A stretch of 64,000 nucleotides of DNA, taken from Bin5 sp965261695. Lineage in GTDB: Bacteria > Chloroflexota > Anaerolineae > Caldilineales > Caldilineaceae. Location: contig OZ253474.1 of assembly GCA_965261695.1 (NCBI GenBank), forward strand, positions 3,410,001 to 3,474,000, in the 5' to 3' direction. A model generated the notes under the pieces. It was given only the letters and a program-made list of their open reading frames with translations, searched no databases and had not been told where the DNA came from. The position numbers and the translations under genes are program-made. Shown piece after piece: positions 34,544 through 44,299 of this stretch (positions within the stretch are counted from its first letter, which is position 1; the number at the start of each line of letters is the position of its first letter).

Positions 34544-36073
34544 ATGGCAGTTCAGACAGAGGAACTGACCCAGGAGTTTACCGACCGGCTCAAACAGCAG
34601 ATCCTCAACTTCAAACCGGCTCCCAGCCGCGTGGACGTGGGTGAAGTCGTCGAAGTTGGCGACGGCATCGCCATCATTTCCGGCCTGCAAGGGGTCATGG
34701 CGAGCGAGTTGGTCGAGTTTACCAAAACAGGTGTGCTCGGTATCGCCCAGAACCTGAATACTGATTCGGTCGGTATCATCATTATGGGCGAATACACGAA
34801 GATCGAAGAGGGAGACCTTGTGCGCAGTACCGGTCGCCTGGCTTCCGTTCCTGTGGGTGACGAACTGATCGGGCGCGTGGTCAACGCCGTCGGCCAACCT
34901 CTCGACGGCAAGGGCCCGCTCGACTCGACCGCGACCCGCCCGGTGGAGCGCATCGCGCCCGGCGTGGTGCTGCGTAAAGGCGTTGATACCCCCGTCGAGA
35001 CCGGCATCACCGTCGTTGACGCGCTCATCCCGATCGGGCGCGGCCAGCGTGAACTGATCATCGGTGACCGCCAGACCGGCAAGACCGCCCTCGCGGTTGA
35101 TACGATTATCAACCAGAAGGGCAAAGACCTGATCTGTATCTACGTCGCCATCGGGCAGAAGCAGTCGACGGTGGCGCAGGTGGTGGGCACGCTGGACAAG
35201 TACGGCGCGATGGATCACACGATCATCGTGACGGCCTCCGCCGCGGACCCGGCCGCATTGCAGTTCCTGGCCCCCTACGCCGGTTGCGCCATGGGCGAGG
35301 AGTTCATGGAGCAGGGCCGCGACGCGCTGATCGTCTACGATGACCTCTCCAAACATGCCCAAGCTTACCGCCAGGTATCGCTGCTGCTGCGTCGTCCCCC
35401 TGGCCGCGAGGCCTATCCCGGCGATGTCTTCTATCTGCACAGCCGCCTGCTGGAACGGGCCGCGCGCATGGATGATGAGTTCGGCGGCGGCAGCCTGACC
35501 GCGCTGCCGGTGATCGAAACGCAGGCCGGCGACGTGTCGGCATACATTCCCACCAACGTTATCTCCATCACCGACGGCCAGATCTTCCTGGAAGGCGACC
35601 TGTTTTACGCCGGTATCCGCCCGGCCATGAACGTCGGCCTATCGGTCAGCCGGGTGGGGAGTTCCGCCCAGACCCGGGCGATGAAAGGCGTGGCCGGTCG
35701 GCTGAAGCTGGAGTTCAGCCAGTTCCGCGAGTTGGCGGCCTTTGCCCAGTTCGGCTCCGACCTGGACGCGGCGACCCAGCGCCAACTCAATCGCGGCCAG
35801 CGCATCCAGGAAACATTGAAGCAGCCCCAGTACGAGCCTTTGCAGTTGGACAAGCAGGTCATGAATCTCTTCGCAGTGACGAACGGCTATGTCGACGAGA
35901 TTGCCGTCACCGACCTGAAACGCTGGGAACTGGAGATGCACGCCTACATGGACGCCAACCACCCGGAAATCGGCCAGACCATCCTGCGCGCGCGGGACCT
36001 GCCCGATGAATCGCTTGATTCGCTGCGCTTGGCCCTGGAGACGTTCAACAGCAATTGGAATGGGTCTGCCTAG
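34544..36073 (+). CDS. atpA: ATP synthase F1 subunit alpha
   Basis: 509 residues, standard size. P-loop GDRQTGKTALAVDT, YVAIGQKQSTVAQVV, and the signature-bearing region PAMNVGLSVSRVGSSAQ (the usual ATPase alpha/beta signature) are all present. Non-catalytic nucleotide-binding subunit of the F1 hexamer. A 103-bp spacer separates it from atpH. Confidence 0.97.
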   Translation: MAVQTEELTQEFTDRLKQQILNFKPAPSRVDVGEVVEVGDGIAIISGLQGVMASELVEFTKTGVLGIAQNLNTDSVGIIIMGEYTKIEEGDLVRSTGRLASVPVGDELIGRVVNAVGQPLDGKGPLDSTATRPVERIAPGVVLRKGVDTPVETGITVVDALIPIGRGQRELIIGDRQTGKTALAVDTIINQKGKDLICIYVAIGQKQSTVAQVVGTLDKYGAMDHTIIVTASAADPAALQFLAPYAGCAMGEEFMEQGRDALIVYDDLSKHAQAYRQVSLLLRRPPGREAYPGDVFYLHSRLLERAARMDDEFGGGSLTALPVIETQAGDVSAYIPTNVISITDGQIFLEGDLFYAGIRPAMNVGLSVSRVGSSAQTRAMKGVAGRLKLEFSQFRELAAFAQFGSDLDAATQRQLNRGQRIQETLKQPQYEPLQLDKQVMNLFAVTNGYVDEIAVTDLKRWELEMHAYMDANHPEIGQTILRARDLPDESLDSLRLALETFNSNWNGSA

Positions 36074-36168
36074 CAGTTTTTCGTGGTCAGTTTTCAGTAA
36101 TTGGTAACACCGCAAGGCAGAGCGCCGGGCAGTTGCCAAAAGCCGGAAACTAAGAACTGGAAACAAAC

Positions 36169-37038
36169 ATGGCAAGTACACGTGAGATTCGCCGCCGCAT
36201 CCGCTCGGTGAAGAACATCTCTCAGGTTACAAGGGCGATGGAGGCTGTGGCTGCGTCGAAGATGCGGCGCGCCCAACAGCAGGTGACGGCGACCCGTCCC
36301 TACGCGGAAAAAGCCCGCGAGGTACTCAGGGACATCGCCCGCCTGGACAGCGGCGGTGGGGCCACGGACGCGCTCATACGCGCGCGCGCCGAAATCAAAC
36401 GGGTTGGGGTGATCCTGATCACGGCTGATCGCGGGCTGGCCGGCGGCTTCAATGCCAATGTGCTGCGGCGCAACGCGGCCTTCATCAAGGAGCAGCGCGA
36501 TCAGGGGCGAGAGATTGAGGTCGTTGCCGTGGGTAAAAAGGGCCGCGATTGGCTTCTGCGTTACGATCCGGTTATCCGCGCCGAATACACCAATTTGCCC
36601 GATTCGCCCTCGTCGGCTGACGTCGGCCCCATCTCGCGGACTGCGATCGACGATTTTCGCTCGGAGCGCTTTGATGAGGTGTATCTGATCTTCACCGATT
36701 TCGTCAATACGCTGATCCAGCGCCCTGCCGTACAACAGATTTTGCCGGTCATTCCGGCCGAGCCTACGGTTGCGATACCGCCCGACTATATTTTCGAGCC
36801 GAGCGTCGAGGCTGTACTTGAAGAGGTACTGATCGGATTCACCGAGGTGCAGATCCTGCAGGCGCTGTATGAGAGCATTGCCAGCGAACATTCGGCGCGC
36901 ATGGTCGCCATGCGCAACGCCACCGAAGCGGCCAACGAACTGGTGGACGAGTTGACATTGACTTACAATAAGGCTCGCCAGGAAGGCATCACCCGTGAGC
37001 TGATGGACATTATAGGCGGTTCTATCGGCCTGGAATAG
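36169..37038 (+). CDS. atpG: ATP synthase F1 subunit gamma
   Basis: 289 residues. N-terminal REIRRRIRSVKNISQVTRAMEAVAASKMRRAQ and C-terminal SEHSARMVAMRNATEAANEL plus LTYNKARQEGITRELMDIIGG are the paired helices of the rotor shaft; LITADRGLAGGFNANV sits in the Rossmann-like middle. Spacing to atpD is 68 bp. Confidence 0.96.
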   Translation: MASTREIRRRIRSVKNISQVTRAMEAVAASKMRRAQQQVTATRPYAEKAREVLRDIARLDSGGGATDALIRARAEIKRVGVILITADRGLAGGFNANVLRRNAAFIKEQRDQGREIEVVAVGKKGRDWLLRYDPVIRAEYTNLPDSPSSADVGPISRTAIDDFRSERFDEVYLIFTDFVNTLIQRPAVQQILPVIPAEPTVAIPPDYIFEPSVEAVLEEVLIGFTEVQILQALYESIASEHSARMVAMRNATEAANELVDELTLTYNKARQEGITRELMDIIGGSIGLE

Positions 37039-37106
37039 TGGCTGGCGCAGCGACTGGCCCTTGGCTCCCAGCCACTGACTATCGCAGTAAGAAAACGGAG
37101 CAAACC

Positions 37107-38525
37107 ATGTCAGAAAGTGGAAGCAATGGCCGCATCAGCGGCTCTGTGTCCAGCGTTGTCGGTCCGGTTGTGGACTTTTCCTTCAAAGGCGCTGATCTTC
37201 CTGAAATCTATGACGCTGTATATGTCGACCTCGACAATGATTCGACCTTGGTCTGCGAAGTGCAGCAGCATCTGGGGGATGGCGCTGTGCGAGCATTAGC
37301 CATGAGTTCCACGGACGGAGTACGCCGCGGAATGGAAAGCTACTCCAATGGCGAGCCGATCACCGTGCCCGTCGGCCCGGGGACACTGGGGCGCATCTTT
37401 GATGTGGCCGGCAACCCGATCGATAGCGATGAAAAGGTCGACGCAACCGATTACTATTCGATCCATCGCGAGCCGCCCAGCTTCGTCGAACGCAGCACGC
37501 AGGCGGAGTTGTTCGAAACCGGTGTCAAGGTCATCGATCTGATCGCCCCCTTCACCAAGGGCGGTAAGACCGGCATCTTCGGCGGCGCCGGCGTGGGCAA
37601 GACGGTCATCATCCAGGAGTTGATCAACAACGTCGCCGAGTACCACAGCGGCTACTCGGTGTTTGCCGGTGTGGGCGAGCGCAGCCGCGAAGGCAACGAC
37701 CTCTGGCACGAAATGCGTGATTCGGGCGTGATCGACTCGACGGTGATGGTCTTCGGCCAGATGAACGAACCGCCGGGCGCGCGCCTGCGGGTGGGCCTGA
37801 CAGGCGTGACCATGGCCGAGTTTTTCCGCGATGAAGGCCGCGATGTCCTCCTCTTCATCGACAACATCTTCCGCTTTGTACAGGCCGGTTCCGAAGTATC
37901 GGCCCTTTTGGGACGCCTGCCCAGCGCTGTAGGCTACGCGCCGACGCTGGGCACCGATATGGGTCAGTTGCAAGAGCGCATCACCTCCACCAAGACCGGC
38001 TCAATTACATCGATGCAGGCGGTCTATGTGCCCGCCGACGACTACACCGATCCCGCGCCGGCCACAACATTCGCCCACCTGGACGCGACGATTACGCTGG
38101 AGCGCGCCTTGGCTGAGCAGTCGCTCTACCCGGCCATGGACCCGCTCGGCTCCACCAGCCGCATTCTCGACCCGCTCATTGTGGGGGACGAGCACTACAA
38201 TGTGGCCCGAGAGGTGCAGCAGACGCTCCAGCGTTACCGTGACCTGCAGGACATTATCGCCATTCTCGGTGTCGAGGAATTGAGCGAGGATGATAAGGTG
38301 ATCGTATCGCGGGCGCGCAAGATACAGCGCTTCCTGACCCAGCCGATGCACGTGGCGGAGGTGTTCACGGGTCAGCCGGGCGAGTATGTGAAAATCGAGG
38401 ACACTGTGCGCGCCTTTCGCGAGATTCTGGACGGGAAGTATGACGACCTGCCGGAGCAGGCCTTTTACATGGTCGGCGCCATCGAAAAGGCGGTCGAAAA
38501 GGGTGAGCAACTGAGGCAGGAGTAA
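37107..38525 (+). CDS. atpD: ATP synthase F1 subunit beta
   Basis: 472 residues from ATG 37107 (CGGAG upstream; a frame from 37038 runs through spacer). P-loop GGAGVGKTVIIQELI, catalytic Glu in GVGERSREGNDLW, MNEPPGARLRVGLTGVTMAE, and the signature region ending in YPAMDPLGSTSR are all canonical. The TAA stop overlaps the atpC ATG as TAATG. Confidence 0.97.
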   Translation: MSESGSNGRISGSVSSVVGPVVDFSFKGADLPEIYDAVYVDLDNDSTLVCEVQQHLGDGAVRALAMSSTDGVRRGMESYSNGEPITVPVGPGTLGRIFDVAGNPIDSDEKVDATDYYSIHREPPSFVERSTQAELFETGVKVIDLIAPFTKGGKTGIFGGAGVGKTVIIQELINNVAEYHSGYSVFAGVGERSREGNDLWHEMRDSGVIDSTVMVFGQMNEPPGARLRVGLTGVTMAEFFRDEGRDVLLFIDNIFRFVQAGSEVSALLGRLPSAVGYAPTLGTDMGQLQERITSTKTGSITSMQAVYVPADDYTDPAPATTFAHLDATITLERALAEQSLYPAMDPLGSTSRILDPLIVGDEHYNVAREVQQTLQRYRDLQDIIAILGVEELSEDDKVIVSRARKIQRFLTQPMHVAEVFTGQPGEYVKIEDTVRAFREILDGKYDDLPEQAFYMVGAIEKAVEKGEQLRQE

Positions 38526-38956
38526 TGACGATTCAGGTTGAGATTGTAACCCCCAGTCAGCAGCTGTTCAGCGGGGACGTGCAGATGATCACCGTGCCCG
38601 GTGTCGAGGGCGAGATGGGCATTTTGGGCGGCCATGCGCCCCTGCTGACGACGCTCAACATCGGCGAGATCACGCTTCACCGCGCCGACGGCGAGACCGA
38701 GTACATCGTGGTCAGCGGCGGCGTGGTCGAGGTGCGGCCGGACAAGGTGATCGTGCTGGCGCGTTCGGCTGAGCGCGCCGAGGAGATCGACATCGCCCGC
38801 GCCGAGGCCGCGATGGAGCTGGCCGAAGAGGCGCTGCGCACGCGTCCGGACGAAGAGCGCCGCCCGGTGGAGGTCGCCTATCGCCGCAGCCAGTTGAGAT
38901 TGCAGGTGGCCCGTCGTCGCCGCAGCTCGCGTCCGGGCGTGTTTGTGGAGGATTAA
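38525..38956 (+). CDS. atpC: ATP synthase F1 subunit epsilon
   Basis: 143 residues: N-terminal beta-sandwich (VEIVTPSQQLFSGDVQMITVPG and GEMGILGGHAPLLTTL) and a C-terminal two-helix region rich in Ala, Glu and Arg. It overlaps atpD by one base, implying coupling. Last gene of the operon, followed by a strong terminator. Confidence 0.95.
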   Translation: MTIQVEIVTPSQQLFSGDVQMITVPGVEGEMGILGGHAPLLTTLNIGEITLHRADGETEYIVVSGGVVEVRPDKVIVLARSAERAEEIDIARAEAAMELAEEALRTRPDEERRPVEVAYRRSQLRLQVARRRRSSRPGVFVED

Positions 38957-38986
38957 GGGTAGGATTGTCTGGCAGTAGAGAAGTTC

Positions 38987-39021
38987 AGGCCGGGTCTTCG
39001 CACGTGAAGGCCCGGCCTTTT
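38987..39021 (+). terminator. Intrinsic terminator of the atp operon
   Basis: AGGCCGGG (38987-38994) pairs with CCCGGCCT (39011-39018), and an inner CTTC/GAAG extends the stem around a GCACGT loop; four T follow. It lies 31 bp after atpC. Confidence 0.9.
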
Positions 39022-39142
39022 GGTTTGTACGCTCTTTTGCTTCGTGTCGTCATCTGCCGGACGATGCGCAGATACGGAAGCAAGCTGAGAAGATGTCGCC
39101 GCCTCCAACGCAATTTGCGGATTCAACCACTCCAAGCGTCAG

Positions 39143-39355
39143 TTATGCAGCGCCCCCATTCCTGTATGCCTTATCCTCGGAGGATGCGTCCACCTCTTCT
39201 TGAAGCATTCGCAGAAGTTGTCGGCGTTTGGCACTCGTCATGCTTGCCAGTGTTTCTTGGGGGTCTGGCCCCGCCATTTTTACTTGAGGCGTAGCCGTTT
39301 CAAGGACACGCCGGCGTATCTTTTCGCCAATCTCCATTATCATGTCCGGTGTCAA
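39143..39355 (-). CDS. Small hydrophilic protein, hypothetical
   Basis: About 70 residues if started at TTG 39355, which has GGAG five bases upstream; the frame runs to 39385. The sequence (LTPDMIMEIGEKIRRRVLE, then SAKRRQLLRMLQEEVDASSEDK) looks helical and charged. No family recognised. It would be transcribed after the large gene at 39414, about 58 bp downstream of its stop. Could be chance coding. Confidence 0.4.
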   Translation of the reverse strand: MTPDMIMEIGEKIRRRVLETATPQVKMAGPDPQETLASMTSAKRRQLLRMLQEEVDASSEDKAYRNGGAA

Positions 39356-39413
39356 TGTCTCCGCCACTCTGCCTGACTGTCGCAATCAAGCGCATGACTT
39401 TGTAGGCAGCCCC

Positions 39414-42400
39414 CTACTTCGGCATATCGCGCAGCGCATTGAAGATCGGCAGATTGCTCCAGTCGTTCCTGACAATGCCCCACTGCGCCTTTTCCGTGCC
39501 GTCGGCCACCACGCGGAAGTTCAGGTTCCACAAAATGGCCGGGCCGGCCCAACCCCAGTTGCGCATCATCTGATAGGCCTCAACCGTCCAGGCGGCCTGT
39601 TCCTCGTAGGTGTTGTCGTTGGCGTAGCCGTAGCGCGCGTCGAATGCCCCGCCCGCCGCCCAGCCGAACTCGGTCGGCCAGATGCGCTTGTTGGCGGCGC
39701 CATAAGTGACGGCGATGTTGCGATAGCCCTCCATCGTGCTACGGAAGCTCCACGAATGGTGGGGGGTGTCGCAGGCGCCGTTGAAGCCGGTGTTGCCATG
39801 GATCTTAATCGCTTCACAGCCCTGCTCCCACGTGTAGGACGGCGGCACGTTGTAACCGCTGGGATGGGCGCCGATGCCGTCCATATAGTTGTTCAGTCCA
39901 GCCTGAAACATCCTCTCCAGATATTCAAAGTCATCCATCGCCGCGATGCCGCCATGGCTTTGCGGCGTCCCGTTGCTGGCGGCCGGCGTCAACGCGCCGC
40001 TGATAACCAGCATGGACGGGCACGCAGCTTTGATGGAAGAGTAGGACGGTTTCAAGAGTTCGACATATTTGGCCGGATCCAAAGGTAGGTTGCCCCACTC
40101 GTAATGCAAATTCTGCTCGTTCCACACCTCAATGGCTTTGAGGGATGTGCCGCAATACTTGCCCGCCATCGCCCCCAGGAATCTGGCGAACGTATTCGGG
40201 TCCCGGGGAGGGCCGCCTACGCTGGCATGCCCAGGCTCACGCGCCCAAGACGGCGCATTGACAACGCTGAACAGAAGGCTGATGCCGGCGCCGTTGGCCG
40301 CGTCAATGATGCCTTGCATCGACCCCCAATCGTACTGGCCAGGGCTCGCCTCAAAGACCTTCCACTCGATCTGCTGCTTCACCCAACCGAAGCCCAGCTC
40401 GCGGGTCTTCTGCATCACCTGCCCGGCCTGACCGTTGTGGACCATGTGGGCCTGGACTCCGTAACCGAAACTGCCCCCGCCGCTGGGCGCTGGCGCGCTG
40501 ACCACTGCGGGCGCCGCTGCAGGTGGCGCGGGGATGTCAGTAATCACGGCGACCTGGTTCAGCGCGCCGTCCGTCGTCACCACCTGACCTGACACCCAAC
40601 CTTTTTGGTCGCCAAAATTGATTTGCCACCAATCCCCAGCTTGGTTCTTCCCGACGATACGATAGGGTTGATTGGCGTTCAGCAGACCAATTTTGTTATA
40701 GGCTCTACCCGGCCCTTCGCGCACATTGACGGGCTGCACGCTCGCCAGCCTCGCGAATTCAGGCGTAGCCGTCGGCACGGGCGTGGGCGTAGCGACCGGC
40801 GTAGGCGTCGCCAGGCTCATGGCCACCACATTCCCCGGACTGGCCACCTGGCGGTTCCCCAAGTTGGACGTTTGCACAACCTGGGCCTCGACGCGCACAT
40901 CCCCTGCGCCAACCGGCGCCGTAAACGTGTGTACCGGATTGTCGATAGGGACGGCAACCTGCTGCATCACAGTTCCGTCGGGGTGGAAGATCGTATAGAC
41001 GACCTCCAGCCGCGTGGGGCTGGGATCGACGCCCCCTCCCGTCTGGAACTGGCGCGCGACCTCCCACAAGTCCGGATCCAGATCCCCGCTATCCGCGTCG
41101 CGCACCATCACCTGGGTCACTTTATATCGGTCCAGCAGGCTGAGTTTGTGGGCGAAGCTGCTGCTGTTTTCGATGGTTACAGCGCGCTCCATCTGCTGGT
41201 CGTCGATGTAACTGTAGACATAAGCGCCGATCGCGCCATCGTAGACCAGGGGACGAGAGATGCGCGGGTTAACCACAGAAAGCTGAACAGGTTGACCGGG
41301 CAGCATCACCCCATCCTCTCCCCCCAGGCGGATCTGGGCGACAAGCGGCTGGAGAGCCTGCTGAAAGCCCTTCAACCACAGCTGGCCCCCGCTCCGCTCT
41401 ACCGACATGCCCGGCAGTTCCACCTGTACCTTGCGCCGGTCGATCTGGTCGGTGGCGTAGGCCAGCAACGCGCCCATCTGCCCGCCCAACTGGTAGGCCG
41501 CGGGGTCCGCCGGCCCTGGGATCAGCACGCGGTCGGCAACTCTGCCCAGAGCCTGCCAGTCGTATCCGCGTGTGTTCCACTCGACCGGGGAGATCGGTTG
41601 GGGCGATTCCACGCGCACAGCGAGCCAGCGGTTCACATCCGGCGCGTGCAATTGCTCAGCCAGGAGTTCGATAAAGTGGGTGAACTCCGCCTCACTGGCC
41701 AGCGCCGCCTCCATACCGCGGTAGTCGATGATAACGCCCGGGTAGCTATACTGCACCAGCAGGTTCGTCACCGTATTGAGTTGATTCTGAAGCTGGCCCG
41801 GTTCGACCAGCATATTGTGCAGCAGGTCGCTGCGCGGCGGCTCCATGCCGCGCCAGTTGCGCAGGACCGGCACAACCGCATAGTTGCCGACGGGAGAGTT
41901 GGTGCGCTCAACGTCGAGAGCGCCGTCCCCTCGCAGATAAAAACCGGCGACGGCAAGAGTTGTAATGGCGGAATTGGCCAGAATGGGCGACACATGTTCG
42001 CCTGTACCGATATTGGTCCCCACCCGCGGCGGCGGCGCGCTGGTCTGCATTACGACGAAATTCGACGGCGGCAACCCGTCAACGCGGGTTTCGATGCGGT
42101 CGTCCATGGTCAGGACCGAACTGGGCACAAATTCCCAACTGTCCCCATCCCAACTGTACAGTTCCAGCGTTTCGTAAGGCTGGCTGTCATTGGGAATCGG
42201 GATCTGCACGATGCTCTGCTCAACGCGACCACCGCGACCGCTCACCTCATAGATCGGGCTTTTGGCTTCCAGACCGGTGTTGAGCAGCGCGTCGCGGGCG
42301 CTTATCCAATCCTGCCCCGCGTTGCCGTCCAGAAACTCCATGCGGGGGATGCTGTCAAGACTGACCTGAAAGGATTCAATAACGTGTTCCGGAGGAAAAA

Positions 42401-42626
42401 CAATCGTGGTTCCGTCTGGTTCCATTAACGTGCCGCCGCTCCTGTCAATGGTCGTGTAGGAGAGATGCTGGATGCGCTCGATCAGGCTAATCGGCGGCAG
42501 CAGCAGCGCGGCGATGATCAGAAGAGGAATCAGAACGAGCGAAAGGATTGCGCCGACAACCCTCCTCGGCCCGGAGCCTCTCCTCTGGCGCGGTTCATCA
42601 TAGTCATCATAAGAAGACCGTCGCAT
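39414..42626 (-). CDS. Large membrane-anchored multidomain glycosidase-like protein with SH3 domain
   Basis: 1070 residues, with ATGGAGGAAATC upstream of the ATG. A cytoplasmic basic tail is followed by one membrane helix (VVGAILSLVLIPLLIIAALLL, about 22-42). An extracellular region of about 400 residues includes SYPGVIIDYRGMEAAL, which recalls the GH18 catalytic strand but with degenerate acids. A TPTPVATPTPVPTATP linker is followed by an SH3-type module (VNVREGPGRAYNKIGLL to KGWVSGQVV, about 635-690). The last 330 residues are a clan GH-A-like barrel with VWNEQNLHYEWG and WPTEFGWA. Role in envelope polysaccharide handling is inferred; substrate unknown. Confidence 0.8.
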   Translation of the reverse strand: MRRSSYDDYDEPRQRRGSGPRRVVGAILSLVLIPLLIIAALLLPPISLIERIQHLSYTTIDRSGGTLMEPDGTTIVFPPEHVIESFQVSLDSIPRMEFLDGNAGQDWISARDALLNTGLEAKSPIYEVSGRGGRVEQSIVQIPIPNDSQPYETLELYSWDGDSWEFVPSSVLTMDDRIETRVDGLPPSNFVVMQTSAPPPRVGTNIGTGEHVSPILANSAITTLAVAGFYLRGDGALDVERTNSPVGNYAVVPVLRNWRGMEPPRSDLLHNMLVEPGQLQNQLNTVTNLLVQYSYPGVIIDYRGMEAALASEAEFTHFIELLAEQLHAPDVNRWLAVRVESPQPISPVEWNTRGYDWQALGRVADRVLIPGPADPAAYQLGGQMGALLAYATDQIDRRKVQVELPGMSVERSGGQLWLKGFQQALQPLVAQIRLGGEDGVMLPGQPVQLSVVNPRISRPLVYDGAIGAYVYSYIDDQQMERAVTIENSSSFAHKLSLLDRYKVTQVMVRDADSGDLDPDLWEVARQFQTGGGVDPSPTRLEVVYTIFHPDGTVMQQVAVPIDNPVHTFTAPVGAGDVRVEAQVVQTSNLGNRQVASPGNVVAMSLATPTPVATPTPVPTATPEFARLASVQPVNVREGPGRAYNKIGLLNANQPYRIVGKNQAGDWWQINFGDQKGWVSGQVVTTDGALNQVAVITDIPAPPAAAPAVVSAPAPSGGGSFGYGVQAHMVHNGQAGQVMQKTRELGFGWVKQQIEWKVFEASPGQYDWGSMQGIIDAANGAGISLLFSVVNAPSWAREPGHASVGGPPRDPNTFARFLGAMAGKYCGTSLKAIEVWNEQNLHYEWGNLPLDPAKYVELLKPSYSSIKAACPSMLVISGALTPAASNGTPQSHGGIAAMDDFEYLERMFQAGLNNYMDGIGAHPSGYNVPPSYTWEQGCEAIKIHGNTGFNGACDTPHHSWSFRSTMEGYRNIAVTYGAANKRIWPTEFGWAAGGAFDARYGYANDNTYEEQAAWTVEAYQMMRNWGWAGPAILWNLNFRVVADGTEKAQWGIVRNDWSNLPIFNALRDMPK

Positions 42627-43178
42627 TTACGATTTCCTCCATTTCGCACCCCTTCCGAGCAGAGGGTGCATTGGACGCGAATCCTGGGTCCGGAAGCACG
42701 CCCGTCAGCGGCAGTGGCGCCACTGACGATTGCCTGCGCGCTCCGGCACACGGTTGAATCCGAAGATGCTTGCTTTGTGCCCGTTGCCAAGTGTCCAGAA
42801 TTGTGGAGTCGGCAAAAGACGCCTTTGATGAAAAAATGTTTCAAAGACCAATGCTTCAGGGTCAATTCTTCATCAAAGTTACTGCTTGAGGCAGTTTGTT
42901 TTCTGACTATCTTAGCACAAGCAAAATTCTCAACAAAAACGGGTATATTCAAGGCAAGGTGGCGTGTGCGAATGGCGCGGGCCATCCGGGTACGGCACAG
43001 TGCGCATTGTCCTGCGCCCCAGGCGCCGCGCCGGTGCAACCTGCCCCGAAACAGTTGCCGAGTCGTTCCCCACTGCATTATACTGTGGGCGTAGCCGTCC
43101 TGAACATCTGCCAACTGTTTCGCCGCCGCGCCCCTTTCGAGAAGGGGGCACGCAACCGCTTTTGATGGGAAGGCATGG
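42627..43178. other. 552-bp divergent intergenic region
   Basis: No convincing gene; frames here are short and poor in protein character. It must contain promoters for the large glycosidase-like gene and for proB. The only clear structure is the inverted repeat at 42823-42878, in a locally AT-rich patch. Confidence 0.5.
42823..42878. promoter_or_regulatory. Inverted repeat CTTTGATGAA/TTCATCAAAG
   Basis: Perfect 10-bp arms at 42823-42832 and 42869-42878, separated by 36 bp. They could be a pair of operator half-sites or a hairpin. No T run follows, so it is not a standard terminator. Confidence 0.4.
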
Positions 43179-44282
43179 ATGTATCGCAGAATCGTCGTCA
43201 AGCTGGGGACTGGTGTACTCACCAAGGGAACCCGCTTTTTAAATCAACCTCAGATGGTGGAACTGACCCGCCAGATTGCGTCGCTCCATCACCATAATAA
43301 GGAGGTGATTGTCTGCACCTCCGGCGCGCAGGCCGCGGGGCGGGCGCTGCTGGATTTTCCCGATCTGCCCGCGACCCTGGCCAGCCGCCAAATGCTTGCA
43401 GCCGTGGGCCAGAGCCGCTTGATGCTTCTGTGGGGTCGATTTTTCCAGATCTATGGCATACTCGTCGGTCAGATTCTTCTGACCAGGGCGGATACGGAAA
43501 ACCGCCAGCGTTTCCTGAACGCCCGCGATACCTTCTACGACCTGCTCAGGCATCGAATCGTCCCGGTTGTCAATGAAAATGACGCGGTGGCGGTCGAAGA
43601 GATCAAGGTGGGCGACAACGACAACCTTTCGGCGTTGGTGGCTGTGTTGACTGATGCCGACCTGCTGTTGATGTTGACCGACCAGCCGGGGCTGTTCACA
43701 GCCGACCCGCGCAGCGACCCGGAGGCGCAGTTGATCCCGGAAGTCAACAAGATCGACGATTCCCTGCGCGCTCTGGCCGGCAGCAGTCAGTCGGGCCTGG
43801 GCATTGGCGGCATGAGTACCAAACTTCAGGCCGCGGAGATCGCCTGCCGCGCCGGCACCGACGTTGTGATCGCGGCTGGCAGCGCGCCGGACGTGATCGT
43901 GCGGGCTGTCGCCGGACAGCAGGTGGGGACCCGCTTCCCTGCACAGGAGACGCCGCTGGAGAACCGCAAACGCTGGATCCTGGCCGGTCCTGCGCCGTCA
44001 GGCCATCTGCTGGTGGATGCCGGCGCGGCCAGGGCCTTGCGTCATCACGGCAACAGCCTTTTGCCCGTCGGCATCACGACGGTGGAGGGCGACTTTGAGC
44101 GAGGCGACGCCGTATTCGTGCGCGAGCGCAACGGCCCCGACCTGGCAAGGGGAATTACCCGCTACAGCAGCGATGATCTGCATCACATTTGCGGCTGTCA
44201 GTCGCATGAGATCTGCGAACGGCTGGGCTACGACTATGGGCCGGTGGTGCTCCACCGCAATGATATGATCGTAATGGAGTAG
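43179..44282 (+). CDS. proB: Glutamate 5-kinase
   Basis: 367 residues: an amino-acid-kinase domain with VVKLGTGVLT, VCTSGAQAAGRALL, VVNENDAVAVEEIKVGDNDNLSA and GIGGMSTKLQAAEIA, then a C-terminal PUA domain (about 270-360). First step of proline synthesis, phosphorylating glutamate. GGGAAGG lies just upstream. Followed 17 bp later by proA. Confidence 0.96.
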   Translation: MYRRIVVKLGTGVLTKGTRFLNQPQMVELTRQIASLHHHNKEVIVCTSGAQAAGRALLDFPDLPATLASRQMLAAVGQSRLMLLWGRFFQIYGILVGQILLTRADTENRQRFLNARDTFYDLLRHRIVPVVNENDAVAVEEIKVGDNDNLSALVAVLTDADLLLMLTDQPGLFTADPRSDPEAQLIPEVNKIDDSLRALAGSSQSGLGIGGMSTKLQAAEIACRAGTDVVIAAGSAPDVIVRAVAGQQVGTRFPAQETPLENRKRWILAGPAPSGHLLVDAGAARALRHHGNSLLPVGITTVEGDFERGDAVFVRERNGPDLARGITRYSSDDLHHICGCQSHEICERLGYDYGPVVLHRNDMIVME

Positions 44283-44299
44283 GAGTTGGGAGGAGTCCT

